NCBI GenBank assembly: GCA_964017145.1
Contig: OZ024842.1
Span: 3,410,001-3,474,000 of the forward strand
Length of the DNA stretch: 64,000 nucleotides
Direction of reading: 5' to 3'
Source: Agrocybe praecox
Lineage: Eukaryota; Basidiomycota; Agaricomycetes; Agaricales; Agrocybaceae
Shown here: one piece after another, positions 46,720-58,943 of the stretch
Layout: each line of letters opens with the position of its first letter
Position numbering within the stretch: the first letter of the stretch is position 1
Translations under genes and position numbers: made by a program
Notes under the pieces: generated by a model
Told to the model about the DNA's origin: nothing
What the model saw: the letters and a program-made list of their open reading frames with translations, nothing else
Databases searched by the model: none

Positions 46720-47706
46720 TGTATGCTGATTATCAGGTGAAGGTTTTCCATTATCGGTTTTTTTCGCCTAATTTAACGAAATAGCTAGTGTCTGTCTATC
46801 ATTCTTTTAGATATTCTCTTAACACTTCCGCGCAATTTATGATTTTCAGGATGGTCATTGCTGGGTCTATATCATCTTTAAGTCAAAAAAACTACCAAGG
46901 TTAAGAGCGCTTAGATGGAACCTACGTCATAATCAACCGCGTGGACAGAGTCCTTATCACTGTGGAAAACCTTCCTGTTCTCGGATTCTTAACTAAAGAA
47001 TTCGCTTGTTGATTTCCGACTTCGCGTGTGGACGCAACAGCATGTTACTGTGAGGGACAGGCAGCAACGCAGATGGTCAAACTATGGGCCTGGCGTCATC
47101 GTCTTTGAGCAACGTGCACGTGTTGTAGCAGTATTCGGCCTGCGGGTTGCAAAACTTGTAATAAACACCTCCAGGATTAGAGAAATTTGGGGTCCCGGCA
47201 CACACCTCACCGACATTGGCGTTCAAACTTCACATGGATTGCGGATTAACATCTACTTTCTAGTGATACTACACTACTTAGGCCACAAACCCAACATCGG
47301 GGGTGTATTGCTGGTATCACTAAGGTGCACGAGGACAGTGGGGTTCTTTTATGTCTTGGCGAAGTTGGCTCTATGCTTGCACACGATTACCCAATTCTCT
47401 GTATCTCGCCTCTCTGAATCCTTTATCCAACAGTCAACTCAACTTCGATTTCCAGTAAATCAGCACATTGAACAAGATGGTGCGCGTGCTTTTTCGACTC
47501 AATGACGCTGTCGGGCTGCCTCTGCTTTTATCTGTGCTTTGCCATATGCAAGTCTCTTGGCTTCTTTTCTTGTCAAGATGTGTCTGAGCAGTATAAAATA
47601 CAGTGGAATTTTGAACGTCTTTTCTTCGTACCCCCTGACAAATTCGAAAAGCTCAACTCACTGGTATTCATAACCTCCATCTTCCTGACCTAGTCTCTCA
47701 GTCATC
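46720..47706. other. Spacer before the subtilase
   Basis: An ORF of 159 codons at 47026-47505 has no recognised features and no neighbouring exons. The region also holds the subtilase promoter. Confidence 0.35.
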
Positions 47707-49372
47707 ATGCGTTTCTTTGCTGCCGTCCTCCTCGCTGTTTCGATGATCTTGCCCGCCATCGCTGCACCCAGCCCCCTTCATACTGTTCAGAAGTATGATG
47801 GTGAGACCACTGGCAAATACATCGTCCAATTCAAGAACGGTGCCTCTCGCGAGACCTGGATCAAGAAGCTCAAGTTGATCAGCAAGGCCGTTGACTGAGA
47901 CATCCTCAACGGCTTCGGTGGTAAGTCGATTGAAGTTTACTCCTTATTTTACGCAAACATGATCAACGATAAATAGGTGACATCGACGCTGACGCTCTGA
48001 ACGAGCTCCGCGCCTCAGAGGATGTTGAGTCAATCCACGAAGATGGTATCATGTATGCCGTTAGCACCGTCACCCAGTATGTTTATTTCTTCATCTGCGG
48101 ATGTTCTGAGATTCAGCACCTGACATGATTGACTTTGACTTCCAGGACGAACGCCCCCTGGGGTCTCCAACGCATCAGCCAGGATGCTAAGCTCTCCAGC
48201 ACCTCCACCAGGTCAGTCACCTTCAAGTTTGAGCACCACTGCATTTATTCCAGATCTAACCTTTTCAACACTTGTAGCGCCGTCACCTATACTTACCAAT
48301 ATGACAGCACTGCTGGAGCCGGTGTTGATATCTACGTTGTCGGTCAGCATCTTTCAATTACTATTCTCAGCTTACTTTTTACTGAGACTTTACTGCTCAC
48401 AGATACCGGTATCTACACTGCTCACGTTCGTTGATTATTTTTTATCATACCGTTACCTTATGCTTATGTATTCTTCTTGCTTCAATTAGTCCGATTTCGG
48501 TGGACGCGCAACCTGGGGTGCTTCCTTCAACGACCTCGGAACAGCTGATGGCCATGTCCACGGCACTCACTGTGCTGGAACTGCTGCTGGTACCCGCTAT
48601 GGTGTTGCTAAGTCCGCTCAACTCATTGCCGTCAAGGTTTTGAGCGACTCTGGGTATGAACTTCATAGTCTTTTTTTACTTGCATGCTAAAATTTGTTCG
48701 CTATCAGATCTGGTGCTACCACTGGCATTGTCTCTGGACTCAACTGGGTTTTGACTCAGGCTAAGGCCTCTGGTAGTCCCTCAGTTGTTTCTATGTCTCT
48801 CGGCGGAAGTGCTACTACCGCTCTCGATAGTGCTGTTGCCTCCGTAAACACATATTCGCCACTATAGAGTCTTGTTTCTTGTACTCACATTGCGACTTGA
48901 CAGCTCACCGCTGCCGGTATTCACGTCATCGTTGCTGCTGGAAACGACGGCACCGACGCAGCCAACACCTCACCCGCCCGTGCCCCCAGCGCCATCACTG
49001 TCGGTGCCACCATCATCTCTGATGCTATGGCCTCTTACTCCAACTACGGTTCCGTCGTCGACATCTTCGCTCCCGGAACCTCCATCACCAGCGCCTGGAT
49101 CGGAAGCACCACTGCTACCAGCGTTATCTCTGGAACTTCTATGGCTACTCCCCACGTCGCTGGTCTCGTCGCCTACCTCCTTGGCAAGGACGGTAGCATC
49201 ACCCCCGCCGCTATGGCCACCAAGCTCGTCAACTTGAGCGTCAAGAGCGTCCTCACTGGCATTCGTATGTATTCTTTTTTTTTTTTGCCATATACGTAGT
49301 TCTAATGATGACAACGATCCATCCCATTAAACAGCTTCCGGAACTGTCAACTACCTCGCCAACAACGCCTAA
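47707..49372 (+). pseudogene. Secreted proteinase-K-like subtilase (S8) with stop codon in the propeptide
   Basis: Signal peptide (MRFFAAVLLAVSMILPAIAA), then an I9-type propeptide beginning GKYIVQFKNGAS. At 47896-47898 a TGA replaces what is normally a Trp codon in the conserved (D)W(D)I(I/L)NGF motif; the frame continues DILNGFGG and stays open through every later exon. The catalytic domain is intact: Asp in DIYVVDTGI, His in HVHGTHCAGT, oxyanion Asn in VAAGNDG and Ser in [11 protein letters not shown]. The protein ends TVNYLANNA at 49372. At least seven introns, all with proper borders. The single lesion suggests a recently inactivated gene, stop readthrough, or a sequencing/assembly error. 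Confidence 0.88.
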
Positions 49373-49962
49373 ACAGCCCTTGATGCATTTATAACGAACA
49401 TGATCATAGAGAATGTTTTATCTGGATGACTGTGTACAACTCAGATGGCTTTAAGTTAGAGTTATTTTGGATATATACCCTTCTGTAAATGTACCTATCA
49501 AAATGAAAGCATAGAAATGAACGAATTTTGAAATCTATACGCTGAGTTCAAGCCGGAATTAATCTTAATTGAACTTACGATATATATATTCTTTCGACAG
49601 ATTCCCTAAGTAAAGAGCTCAAAGGCTTAGACTCATGATGGACCTATCGTAGACACAAAGCAAAAGCAGCAACGACTCCTAATTAAGATAATCATATACT
49701 CAACACTACATATACAGACGATATAATACAAGGGCACACAACCAGTAGTGCCGGACTAAAAAATATACTCTAATTTGAGTGGTAGAAAGGAAGGTCTAAG
49801 TAGTGGAAAGCGGCGTTGAAGATAATGGAAAGGGAAAGGAAGAGGTCTTTGGGAAAGGACTACCTGAGAACTGACTTACAGACCCTTGAGTACGTACAAA
49901 AGAGGGAAGGGGCGAAAAGAGGGAGGGAAAGAAGGAGTGATCGTTGGTTGTATGTGGATAAT
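49373..49962. other. Convergent 3' spacer
   Basis: Between the convergent subtilase and LPMO genes; AT-rich, with no gene seen. Confidence 0.5.
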
Positions 49963-50841
49963 TTATCCTCTCCAGACGGCGGGTCCTGGGCAGGTATAGG
50001 CAGCGCCGTCGTTGTCGTAGATGTCGACGGTGATAGAGTGGTCTGTAGGCCAAAGAAGACGTGTAAGAAAGGGACGTTAGAGGATGAAAAAAGGGACTGA
50101 GACTTACCGCCCGCGGTAATGTATCCTGGGATAGAAACCATTGATGGGCTGCCATCTCCACCACCGGTGACCTTGATTTGGGCGCAGGAGAGGTAGGCTT
50201 CCGAGACGCCTGTACCGAGATGCAGTGCAATTTGTTCGATGCGGACGAGGTACTGTGAAGGAGAGGAAAGAAAATCATCAGCACATGAACAAAAGAGAGA
50301 GAAAAGATCAAAATGAATGAAAACGCACCTCTCCAGAAGGCACCGCCACGGGAATCGTAGTCGTAAACGTAGTCAGATTATGACTGGTGAACGTCAGCTG
50401 AGGGCTGAGGGTGGCTGCGCCCCACTCAGCAATCTTGAACCACCGCTGTCCACTTCCGTCCCAGTCAGCAGCCGTCCCAGGAGCCTGTCCGAGGTAGATG
50501 GCGACGGGACCCTGGTGATAACAGTTGTTGCTCAGATCGAAACCGATGGTATCGCCTGCTGCGACGGTCACGGTCTCGCTAGCGTTGTGGGGGTTAACGT
50601 TGCATCGGGCGGAGGGGTCGGAAGTGTTGGTGATCCCATCGTAGGGCATCAAGTCCTGCGGCTCGCGTACAGCAGCTGTAGAAGTATTGCTGCCGGCGAT
50701 GAGGGTATTGAAGATGTCTGAAATGTCGGTCAGTCGTCGTCTTGGGGGAAAAAATGGAGAAGAGAATAACGTACAATGTCCAGAAACACTCTGGGTAGCG
50801 AGAAGAGCAGCACCTAATTGACCGAGTGCAGAGAACTTCAT
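49963..50841 (-). CDS. AA9 lytic polysaccharide monooxygenase
   Basis: Copper-dependent oxidative cleavage of cellulose or related glucans, secreted. Four exons. The signal peptide MKFSALGQLGAALLATQSVS-G is followed by His1 (HYIFNTLI), the N-terminal His of the copper brace. The second brace His is in NNCYHQGPVAIYLGQAPG. The C-terminal half has the AA9 hallmarks YLVRIEQIALHL and YLSCAQIKVTG, with the axial Tyr expected in the EAYLSC segment. It ends CPGPAVWRG. About 225 residues with no carbohydrate-binding module. Introns lie near 50705-50773, 50254-50327 and 50050-50107. All residues needed for copper binding appear present. Confidence 0.92.
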
Positions 50842-51718
50842 GATAGTGATTGTAATGAGGGGTAGGGGAACAACGAAAGTAGGTTCGAATGAAGTGACGA
50901 GAGTAATGGGAAATAAAAATCCACAAAGAAACCGTAAAGCGGTTTAGAAGAAAAAAGAAGTACGTGGATCCGACTTGGAGTCCAACGAGTAGTAGAAACA
51001 GAAAATGTGTGAGGGACATCGAGGCGCCCACCGAACATCTTTTATACGTCCTAGGGCAGAATATTATTCCTTTGCTCAATAAGCAGAAGTAAAAAGAAAA
51101 AGCGGAAGATGAGTCAAAAGTGAAAGTAACTTTGTTCCCTGGTCAAGTATGAGCCAAGTTGGATCCTTGGCAGTTCATTGACCATGTCCGGGTATACGGA
51201 TTCTGATAGCGGAAGAGGATAATCGTGGTTCAGAAAAAAAAAAGATGTCTCTGATCGATCAATGCAAAGTTAAAGTCCATAATGGGGCGCATCTATTTTA
51301 AGCAGTCTCGTGATTGACGCCCGTCGATCAATTCCGGCCCTTCACCAGCCGCATTCTGCTACACACCCAAGCTAAGCCCTTTCTTTACTCAGTAATCAAG
51401 AAATATCAATGACCCACTGGACCCAACTGCCTGAATAGCGAAAGATTGGCCTATACATGTCCGAAGTACCGCGCAGAATGAATGCGCACTATTCCATAGG
51501 CATGGTTAAGTTTTCAAGTTCGTTGAGTCATCCATCCCAGGTGGGTAAAAATGTGGCTAAATACATGAAAAGGTTGAGACTATGGTGTACGATTAACGGC
51601 GGTCCTATTCAAATTTGGTTTGGGTTTATATTTCGGAAGTGTGACTCGACTGTCAACAATCCCTTGCCTATACTCCTATTTATGGTAAATCTATCATAAC
51701 GTCGTCCAATCAAGCATT
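50842..51718. other. Spacer between LPMO and KDEL receptor
   Basis: LPMO promoter and the ERD2 3' flank. The minus-strand ORFs overlapping the LPMO 5' end are shadows. No gene is seen. Confidence 0.5.
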
Positions 51719-52875
51719 TCATGCCGGTAGCTCGAACTTCTGGCCTTGTAATACTCTGATATAAGGGAGCGAAAAAGGTTGAAATTAGCATAAGTATCCG
51801 CACTGGCGAAAAGAGAGCCGAGTAAGAAAAGGGGGCGTACTTTGTGAAGTAAACGTAGAAGAAATCGATGTACAATCCTGTCTGCACAATGCCGGCTGTC
51901 ACTGCAATCGGATCAATGACACCCTCCGTGAAGTATCTGCCAGGGAGAGAAGTAGTAGTCAGTATATGGTAACGCGAGAAAATAACTAGGGAATTGGAGG
52001 CAAGAAGAACGTGAACGACGTCACACGAAGGTGATGATCATGATGTCACCACCTAGACGGCGCTGGCAACCGATCCACATTCCTCGCGCAGAGGGGAGTA
52101 AACAGCGAGAAATTCATCCCGCGCAATAAGAAGTAGCTTAGAACGCACCTGTAAATCCAGTTAGGAATGTACAATGCCCTGTAGAATCCCAAAGCAGCCA
52201 AGTAATGGGTGGTGATTGTCTCCGCTTCTCCGGTGCGTTGGAGCATGAACAATTGAGGGAGGATGGCGACTGCTTCCAGCCAGATGGAGAAGGACCAGAG
52301 GATCTCGGAAACGTTGAATTTGTAGTTGAAAAGGAGGGCAAAGATGAAGCATGGGCCGAGGAGGTATTCAATTTTGAAGGTGTCAATGGAAGGGTCGTGA
52401 GTTGGTCTGGGGAGAGGAAGATTTATGTTAGGCTCAGGTTAACAGAGAGAAAGGCGAGCAGGGGCACTGACCTGTACTTGAATTTCATGAGGTAAAGGAT
52501 ATAGCAGCTGCTACCAATGAAGAAGAGCTTCATGACCGAGTTGTACACCGACACGAAACGGAAGAACAGGTCGAGATAGCGCGTCACGAACACAGCTACG
52601 TACAGCATCTGTGTCTTGAATGAGATTCCTGTACACGGCGAATAGATTAGCTCTTGCCACACTTTCCGCGTTGGTTAAAGCATACACAGAGAAAATGACG
52701 CACCTCGACATGACCGTGTTGTCTGAATCTTATGCAGCAATATGAATATAGAGGCTAAATGCGACAAGTCGCCTATTCGCAAAACCCAACATCAATACAG
52801 CGCCCGCAGCCTCGTTGGAGGAGAAAGCACCACCAGTGGGTGTCGAAACATACCGAGCAGACGGAAGAGATTCAT
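51719..52875 (-). CDS. erd2: ER lumen protein-retaining receptor (KDEL/HDEL receptor)
   Basis: Seven-helix Golgi receptor that returns HDEL/KDEL proteins to the ER. Exons read MNLFRLLG | [20 protein letters not shown], then [20 protein letters not shown], then [76 protein letters not shown] and [14 protein letters not shown]. The ATG at 52875 opens a short first exon; exon 2 ends TTRSCRG before GTGCGT. These are near-invariant segments of the family, so the call is secure. Six introns. No lesion was seen. Confidence 0.95.
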
Positions 52876-55800
52876 GCTTTTCGCCCTTTTACACAGTGGT
52901 ACAACAAGTTTTCAGGATTTTCCGGTGATTGAACGAATTGTAGCCTTTCTTCAACGCGGTACCTCTACCGGAGGACAAAGGCGAGGAAGGAGAATTGGGA
53001 AAAAAAGAAAGGGGGAAATGAGTGTTATGATGCTGGCCTTTGCGACGTGTTCGACGTATGTGGATGACTAATCATTTCGCACGTTTCTTTTTCGTCACTA
53101 GCCACGGTCAGTCAACGCGTCGGCCTCATTGATGTACTATTCTCGACTGAACAGTCATGCTAGCCATGCTAGAAGATTGTTATTCATGATGTCCACTATT
53201 TGCCGCTGGATCGACTTCTGAATTGGGTTTTTTCGTCGACTGCCCAACGACCCACCATATCAGCAAACGGAGCGACGCGATGATTCTCAAGATCATAGTC
53301 CGAGAGGTGAGCTTTCTATCAAATATATCGTTTTATTGTAAAGGCAAAGAATGGGAAGCGATGATGCCCTAGTAAAAGGGTCGATTCAACTCTTGCTATG
53401 GTTGTGCTCAACTGCGTTCTGCTCTGCATCTATCTTTATCGCTCGCTCCAATCTCCTTTCTCCCTCTTTTCTGCCATCTTTATTTCATTTTCTGTCTTTC
53501 TCGTGATCTCCTACGCGTATACGTGCCCCAGACGCCTTCGATTTCTGATAATCGAATCTCCCGGAGCAAACAAGAGAAAAACCCCTCAAAAGCGTCCTTT
53601 CCCCGATGTACGCTCGACGCCCATAGCGTTTCATCGTAAGGCAGGACCGACATCCAACAGACAATTCTGATGTATATAATCATCACGAATCCCGACCAAT
53701 CAACTCCGGACAACCTCATCCAAAGATTCAAGATGACGGTTGCAAAGGCACGGTCGAAAATAGAACTAGGGTTTTCCGCAGTTTGTTTTTACGAGCCAGC
53801 CAAAGAAGACCCTGGTAAATCTCGTTGATAGCTGAGCCAGCGCTGAATAGAACAGGGTGGATACTATTCGCCCTGCTCACTCATACTCATTTCGTTGGTG
53901 GTCCCAGACGTGGTTGTCATTTCTTTTTTTGAAACGATACATTCTTTCTTTTCGTACCTATAAGCGTCTGCACAAGAGACCTACGTGCTTGGCGTGTGGT
54001 GGTGCGCATACAATGGCCGGTTTCTCTCCTTGCCTTCGTGCTTGTTTGCTTCGGGGTTTCTTTTATCGGCTTTTTAGGTGGTGGTTGACGGGTTTCGTGT
54101 GTAGGCAGACACGGGTTGGATTTGGAAGTGGATCTAGGATGGTCTGAACTGGGATTCGGGGAAAGGAGCTCTTGGACGGCGCGATTGGTTAAATTGTGGA
54201 GTAGGACGCGCATGTGGTCGAACATGAGATCCAACTATAAGTCTGCCTTCTTAGGCAGCACTGAGCTTCCCCACTCTTTTTTGATACTTGCCTGGATATG
54301 TATGCCTTCAATGACGCGCTGACGATATCACATTTCACTCTCTATAGGTTATTGTTCTCTTGGACGACTGACTCCCTGATCAAACACTACTCGTGGGTTT
54401 TACGGGTACTTGGCAAGCCATGTTTTAAGTTTGATGCGAGCCAACTTCCCGGTCTGCACCTTTGCGTTCGTTTGAACGGAAGGTTCAATTTTTCCATATA
54501 AATATGAAGTAGTCAGGGATATTGGCCACGGCATCCTAGGGTTCCTGTGAAGAACTTCTTTTTCTTCACGCCTTCGGTTTAATTCCCTGAATCGGCGTTC
54601 CTGCGACACTCTTTCTTGACAGACATGCTTTTTTACTGCTTGTCTTGACAGTCAGCGTTCCGGGTAGCTGAGGGGTGGGGCCGCTCGTACGTGATCTTCT
54701 TGGTTTTTTCTCCTGTTTTTATCTCTAAAGTCCTATCTCTCTCTGTGTGTATCCCAGTATCGGATAACAGTGCAGATGACTGCGCAGTTTCTAAAATAAG
54801 CCGCAAAATAAGCCATGCATATTTTTACACACCCATTCCTGCATTATTATTGGCACTGGTCTGTTCGCAGACCTATGGACCGATCGCGGGACCTTGATAC
54901 TGAAGGACACATCAGCGTTCTCGGTGGGTGCTACTGCACCTGGGTACTACCTTCATTCACACCTCTACTTCAGAAAGTTCCAAAGAACATAATATCACCC
55001 ATGTTTAGCCTTCATAACGCTTATTTCATGAACCAAAATAAAACAAGGGTCTTACATAGCTATCTTGCTATCTATAGGCCGAGAACGGTCTCCCCTACAC
55101 CTGGGCAACATTTTCCTATCGGGAAAAAATATTCTAGGATTCAGTCGTAGATTCCAAATGGCATCAGCTTCGTTGAGCTTTTAGAGATAACAGCTACCAG
55201 AGGATTCTCCTTGTGTGTATTTTTCTTTTGGCTTGGCGCCTGCATCTAACATTCATGTGTAGGTTGTATAGAATAGAAGATGACAGTGCTTTCTGTGAAG
55301 TGCTATCTATGACCTACGGATCTATGGGAGTTCATTGAGCGTGGTGGGACACCAACCAAGTGGTCCAAGCCTTGAAATAAGCTTCAGACGATCCGGAACT
55401 TCAAGACAGCGATCTAAACTAGGTCGCTCACAGAAACTGTTACGCGTCTTTTTCTGCTTTCTCCTGTACCTCTGAAACGGGTAAAGCTTCGCCATCGCCA
55501 GTACCGAAAAAGAATTCTCATCCCATAGTTGATGAGGGCCGCTCATCATAATCAGGGGCTTTGGGCAACGTTTTCTCATTCCAACACACGAAACTGATCA
55601 TAAAGGGATTTAATGATCGGGTTTCGTGTATGGATCTCGCTGGAATAGGTCTTTGACTTTCACGTCCAGGATCTACTCGACTGTCTCGAAGAAGAACATA
55701 GGACATTTGACAGTTCTTCTCGTTTGTTTCTCGCAGTCATATCGGTACCTGTGTTCCAGCCGAAATCCTCCCCGACACACTCCTATCCGTCTTATATTAT

Positions 55801-57591
55801 CCCTTTCGCTAGATACCCTGTACGGCGCATGTCCCAATGGAAAGTTCTGCACAGAATGAACACCACCAAATTCGATAAGCGACTGTTTTCTTTCTCCGAA
55901 AATCCTCGCTTTCTCCACGATTGCACATGGATGGACCTGAGGCAGATTCTCAACCTTATTATCCAAACCCCGGTATCACCAAGGGGTCAAAAACGGCAGT
56001 GCATGGCACGCCACTGTAACCAACGGACAATATGGAAGATTCCCTCAGATCATTCCGAGAAATAAAAAAATCCCATCTCGACTGTCCTCGTCTAAATCAC
56101 TTTTTTTCACACACGCCGCCCTGTCATGTACCCCTCTGGTCGGTAAAATGGCAATGTTAATTCGATATAAAAGAATTTTGCAGACAAAGCTGGCGGTTTT
56201 GTGCTCGGAATAGGCTTAGAATTTGTTCAGGAGACGGCGTACATATCTGTCGTCCCAAGGAGAGGCGCAGAAAGGCGTGTTCAGATTACGGCGATAATTT
56301 GGTTTATCTCCGTCGGCCGGCGTTTCACGTGACGTGAACTATGTTTAGAACGTGGAAAAAGTATATAAAGAAAAAAAGTGGGCGACGGGAATTTCGATAT
56401 CCCTACAAAACAAACCTGCTTTTGCTGCATTGTTTTTGAGGCGTTACGTTTACTTCCTCTGGTTGGCTCTCGTATTCCAGATGGTAGAAACCTCTGCGAC
56501 TCGTCCAGTTTCATGCGAATTATGGCTGTTTACTCTCGGCTGGAGGATTTTAAACAATCTCGAGGAGCCTCGTGCATTTTTATAAAAGGAACCTCGAGAA
56601 AATAGCTTGAGGCCTGCGTTTTCTCGGTATATGGGATGCTTGGCATAGCAGTTGTCTTCTATTTTGGAGGACCCATTCACATGAGGATATGCAGTGTGTA
56701 AAGACATCAGTTATCGACTTAACAAACGTTTGGGCTGGACACGCCTAAGATCTCACCTCCACGATTATCACGGCTACTCCTGGCTATTTCTCGCTGTTTA
56801 TCCGCAAGAGCAACCCCAACTGCAGAACGAACAATACCACCATGCAACTAGATAATACTGCTCAATTGAACTGTGATAATCACGCGCATGTCATTTCGTT
56901 GTGGTTCGAACACGTCCATTTATCAGTAAACGTATTCTGGCGGTGATGTTCTACAGGCGAATTATTAATCCACAAGTCCTTTATCTCTCTGAACATCGTA
57001 TGTATTATATCCCAATTTCCAAAGTCAATTCTAAAGGGTCTGAACAGCTGAACAGGTCTGAACGACAATAACAGCTAATATCAGAGCCCTGATTGGTTGG
57101 ATTAGTCGACATCAAACGAAGGCACCACAATTATCACGTATATAATTCATTTTATCTACTTCCTCCTTTGAATGCGTCGACGTGCACAGGATGTACACCG
57201 CAAACGACCAATTCATTCACCATCATGTGGCAGCGTGGCACCAACCAGATGTGTCTGTTTCCTAAGGATTCTGCGTAGCATCGCTCTCGTATCTCCCTTC
57301 TTTTCAGTGAACTTCTTTTGTGCGACGCGCCGGTATAGCCACCCTGTCCGCAGTCGCAATAGCGCCACGCCAAAGTCTTCTAAACACCCATTTTGGGCGC
57401 CAACGTAGCAAAGCCAACCTTGATGCTGGAATTATTCACGAGGCATCGTCCGAAATCCGGGTGGTGCAATAGATATGATAGAGGTATGGTAAGGTCCACG
57501 TAAACGGACAAAACTCACGTCTGAGTTTCTTCGACGACTCTGATTTTTCTTCCGCTTTATTACCAATAGGACTCAATTAAAATGCGCTTTT
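52876..57591. other. Long gene-poor region (4.7 kb)
   Basis: Many ORFs of 60-113 codons on both strands, none with recognisable domains, signal peptides in context or linked exons. The best candidates (minus 55673-55966, plus 55724-56065) overlap each other and are not convincing. Low-complexity Lys/Arg/Pro-rich reading at 53917-54234 is likely chance. No RNA gene, TIR or LTR was spotted. Confidence 0.4.
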
Positions 57592-58943
57592 TCATGCTCA
57601 CCCCCTTCGTTGTATTGGCCACGTTCGTGTGTGGTAAGCATTTTGTTGCTTTATTTGTTTTGTTTCTCTCATTGCCCTTTCGTTTCTAGCCCATCCAGGT
57701 GACCACTTTGCCTCTGGTCATGTCGCCAGATTTGTCGGTCTTTCTGTATCGTCTGTTTGTTCTTTATTCTAATCTGTCGCTTTGCTCGTAGGCCGAGATG
57801 GAGATTGCCCACCTTCAAGCAAGGAAGTGCGCGGGCGCTATCGCAGAGTTCGAATTCTAGCACCGAGTGGCCAGAGAACCAGATCTCCTTCAGAAACGAG
57901 CAACCATCGCGTCAAGCGCTGCTGTGCCTCATTACACTGCCATTCAAAACGCGAGTCTACAACACGGCTACTCCCCACTAATTCTGATCTGATTCTCTCT
58001 GGAAAGTCCACCTGTGTCACTGCGAATGAGGTTACAGAAGGCCCTTACTACATCAACGAATTGGTTCGCAATGACCTTAGAGAAACCCAAACGTAAGTTG
58101 ATGACTCGACTTCGTAAAATTGTCGTGTCTTATCCATGCGCTAGCAGTGTTGAATTGGTTCTCGACATCGGTGTCATTGACACTACCACTTGTGAGCCAT
58201 TCAGCAACGCTTTCGTCGAGCTCTGGGCTGGTGAGTGAATGATGTAGTACTTCCGCTGACTGAATATTGAGTTCCCTCTTATCTACTAGCAAACTCCACT
58301 GGTGTTTACGGAGGTTACCAATCTGCTGGAGGCATCCACAAGGATACTTTCCTTCGTGGCGGTGACTTCACTAGCACTGCAGGTGTTGTGAATCTCACCA
58401 TGATCTATCCCAAATTTTACACCGGGCGCACTGCTCACATTCATGCCATGGTTCATAAGGACATCAAAACCAATTCCAACAAGTGCTTGCATAATTTTTG
58501 AACCTTTTCAGTGATGATTATTTACGCGCTCTCTCTTTGCAAGCACGTTCGTCTCTTCTTCCGAAAGTTTGACCCATATTGGCCAAATCTTCTTTGACGA
58601 GACCTGGAACACCAAGGTCTATGCGACGTCGCCATATACCTCCAAGAAACAGTCCAGGACCTTGAACAGCCATGACAGCATCTTCCAAGACGCAGGAAAT
58701 GGCGCTTATGCGAGATAAGTACTTCTTTTCTCAATACATCCCTAAGGCTGCCAACAAGTACGTCTCTGCATTAAAAAGTATCCAAAGCTTGGGTTCGGGG
58801 CTCAGCGATGGCCTTCTTGGATATATCAGTGAGTTGTCCTGCATGTGTGATATCTTTGTTATATGACCAATAAATTCATTTCTGCGGCCATTGCCGTCGA
58901 TGGAAGCAAGGCATACTCCATCCAGAACAAGAACGCCCTGTAG
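57592..58943 (+). pseudogene. Secreted intradiol ring-cleavage dioxygenase pseudogene
   Basis: Related to extracellular catechol/protocatechuate-type intradiol dioxygenases. Signal-like start MRFFMLTPFVVLATFVCA, helical pro-region (MEIAHLQARKCAGAIAEFEF), core TEGPYYINELVRNDLRE (Fe Tyr), LVLDIGVIDTTTCEPFSNAF, STGVYGGYQSAGG, FYTGRTAHIHAMVH (Fe Tyr and two His), HIGQIFFDETW and LSDGLLGYI. Lesions: in-frame TAG at 57858-57860; a frame shift between HGYSP and TNSDLIL near 57973; the frame hits TAA where the exon ends at about 58716-58718; and the last acceptor (near 58890) is GG instead of AG before CCATTGCC. Iron-ligand residues are conserved, so decay is fairly recent. Confidence 0.85.

Noticed and set aside
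47026..47505. 159-codon plus-strand ORF
   Set aside because: No recognisable domain, no neighbouring exons and no start context; kept only as a note in the spacer entry.
47890..47940. Intron that would remove the TGA of the subtilase
   Set aside because: The residues on both sides (KAVD and DILNGFGG) are contiguous conserved propeptide and no GT..AG pair flanks the stop.
53917..54234. Lys/Arg/Pro-rich 105-codon minus-strand ORF
   Set aside because: Low-complexity composition driven by local base bias, with no homologous features.
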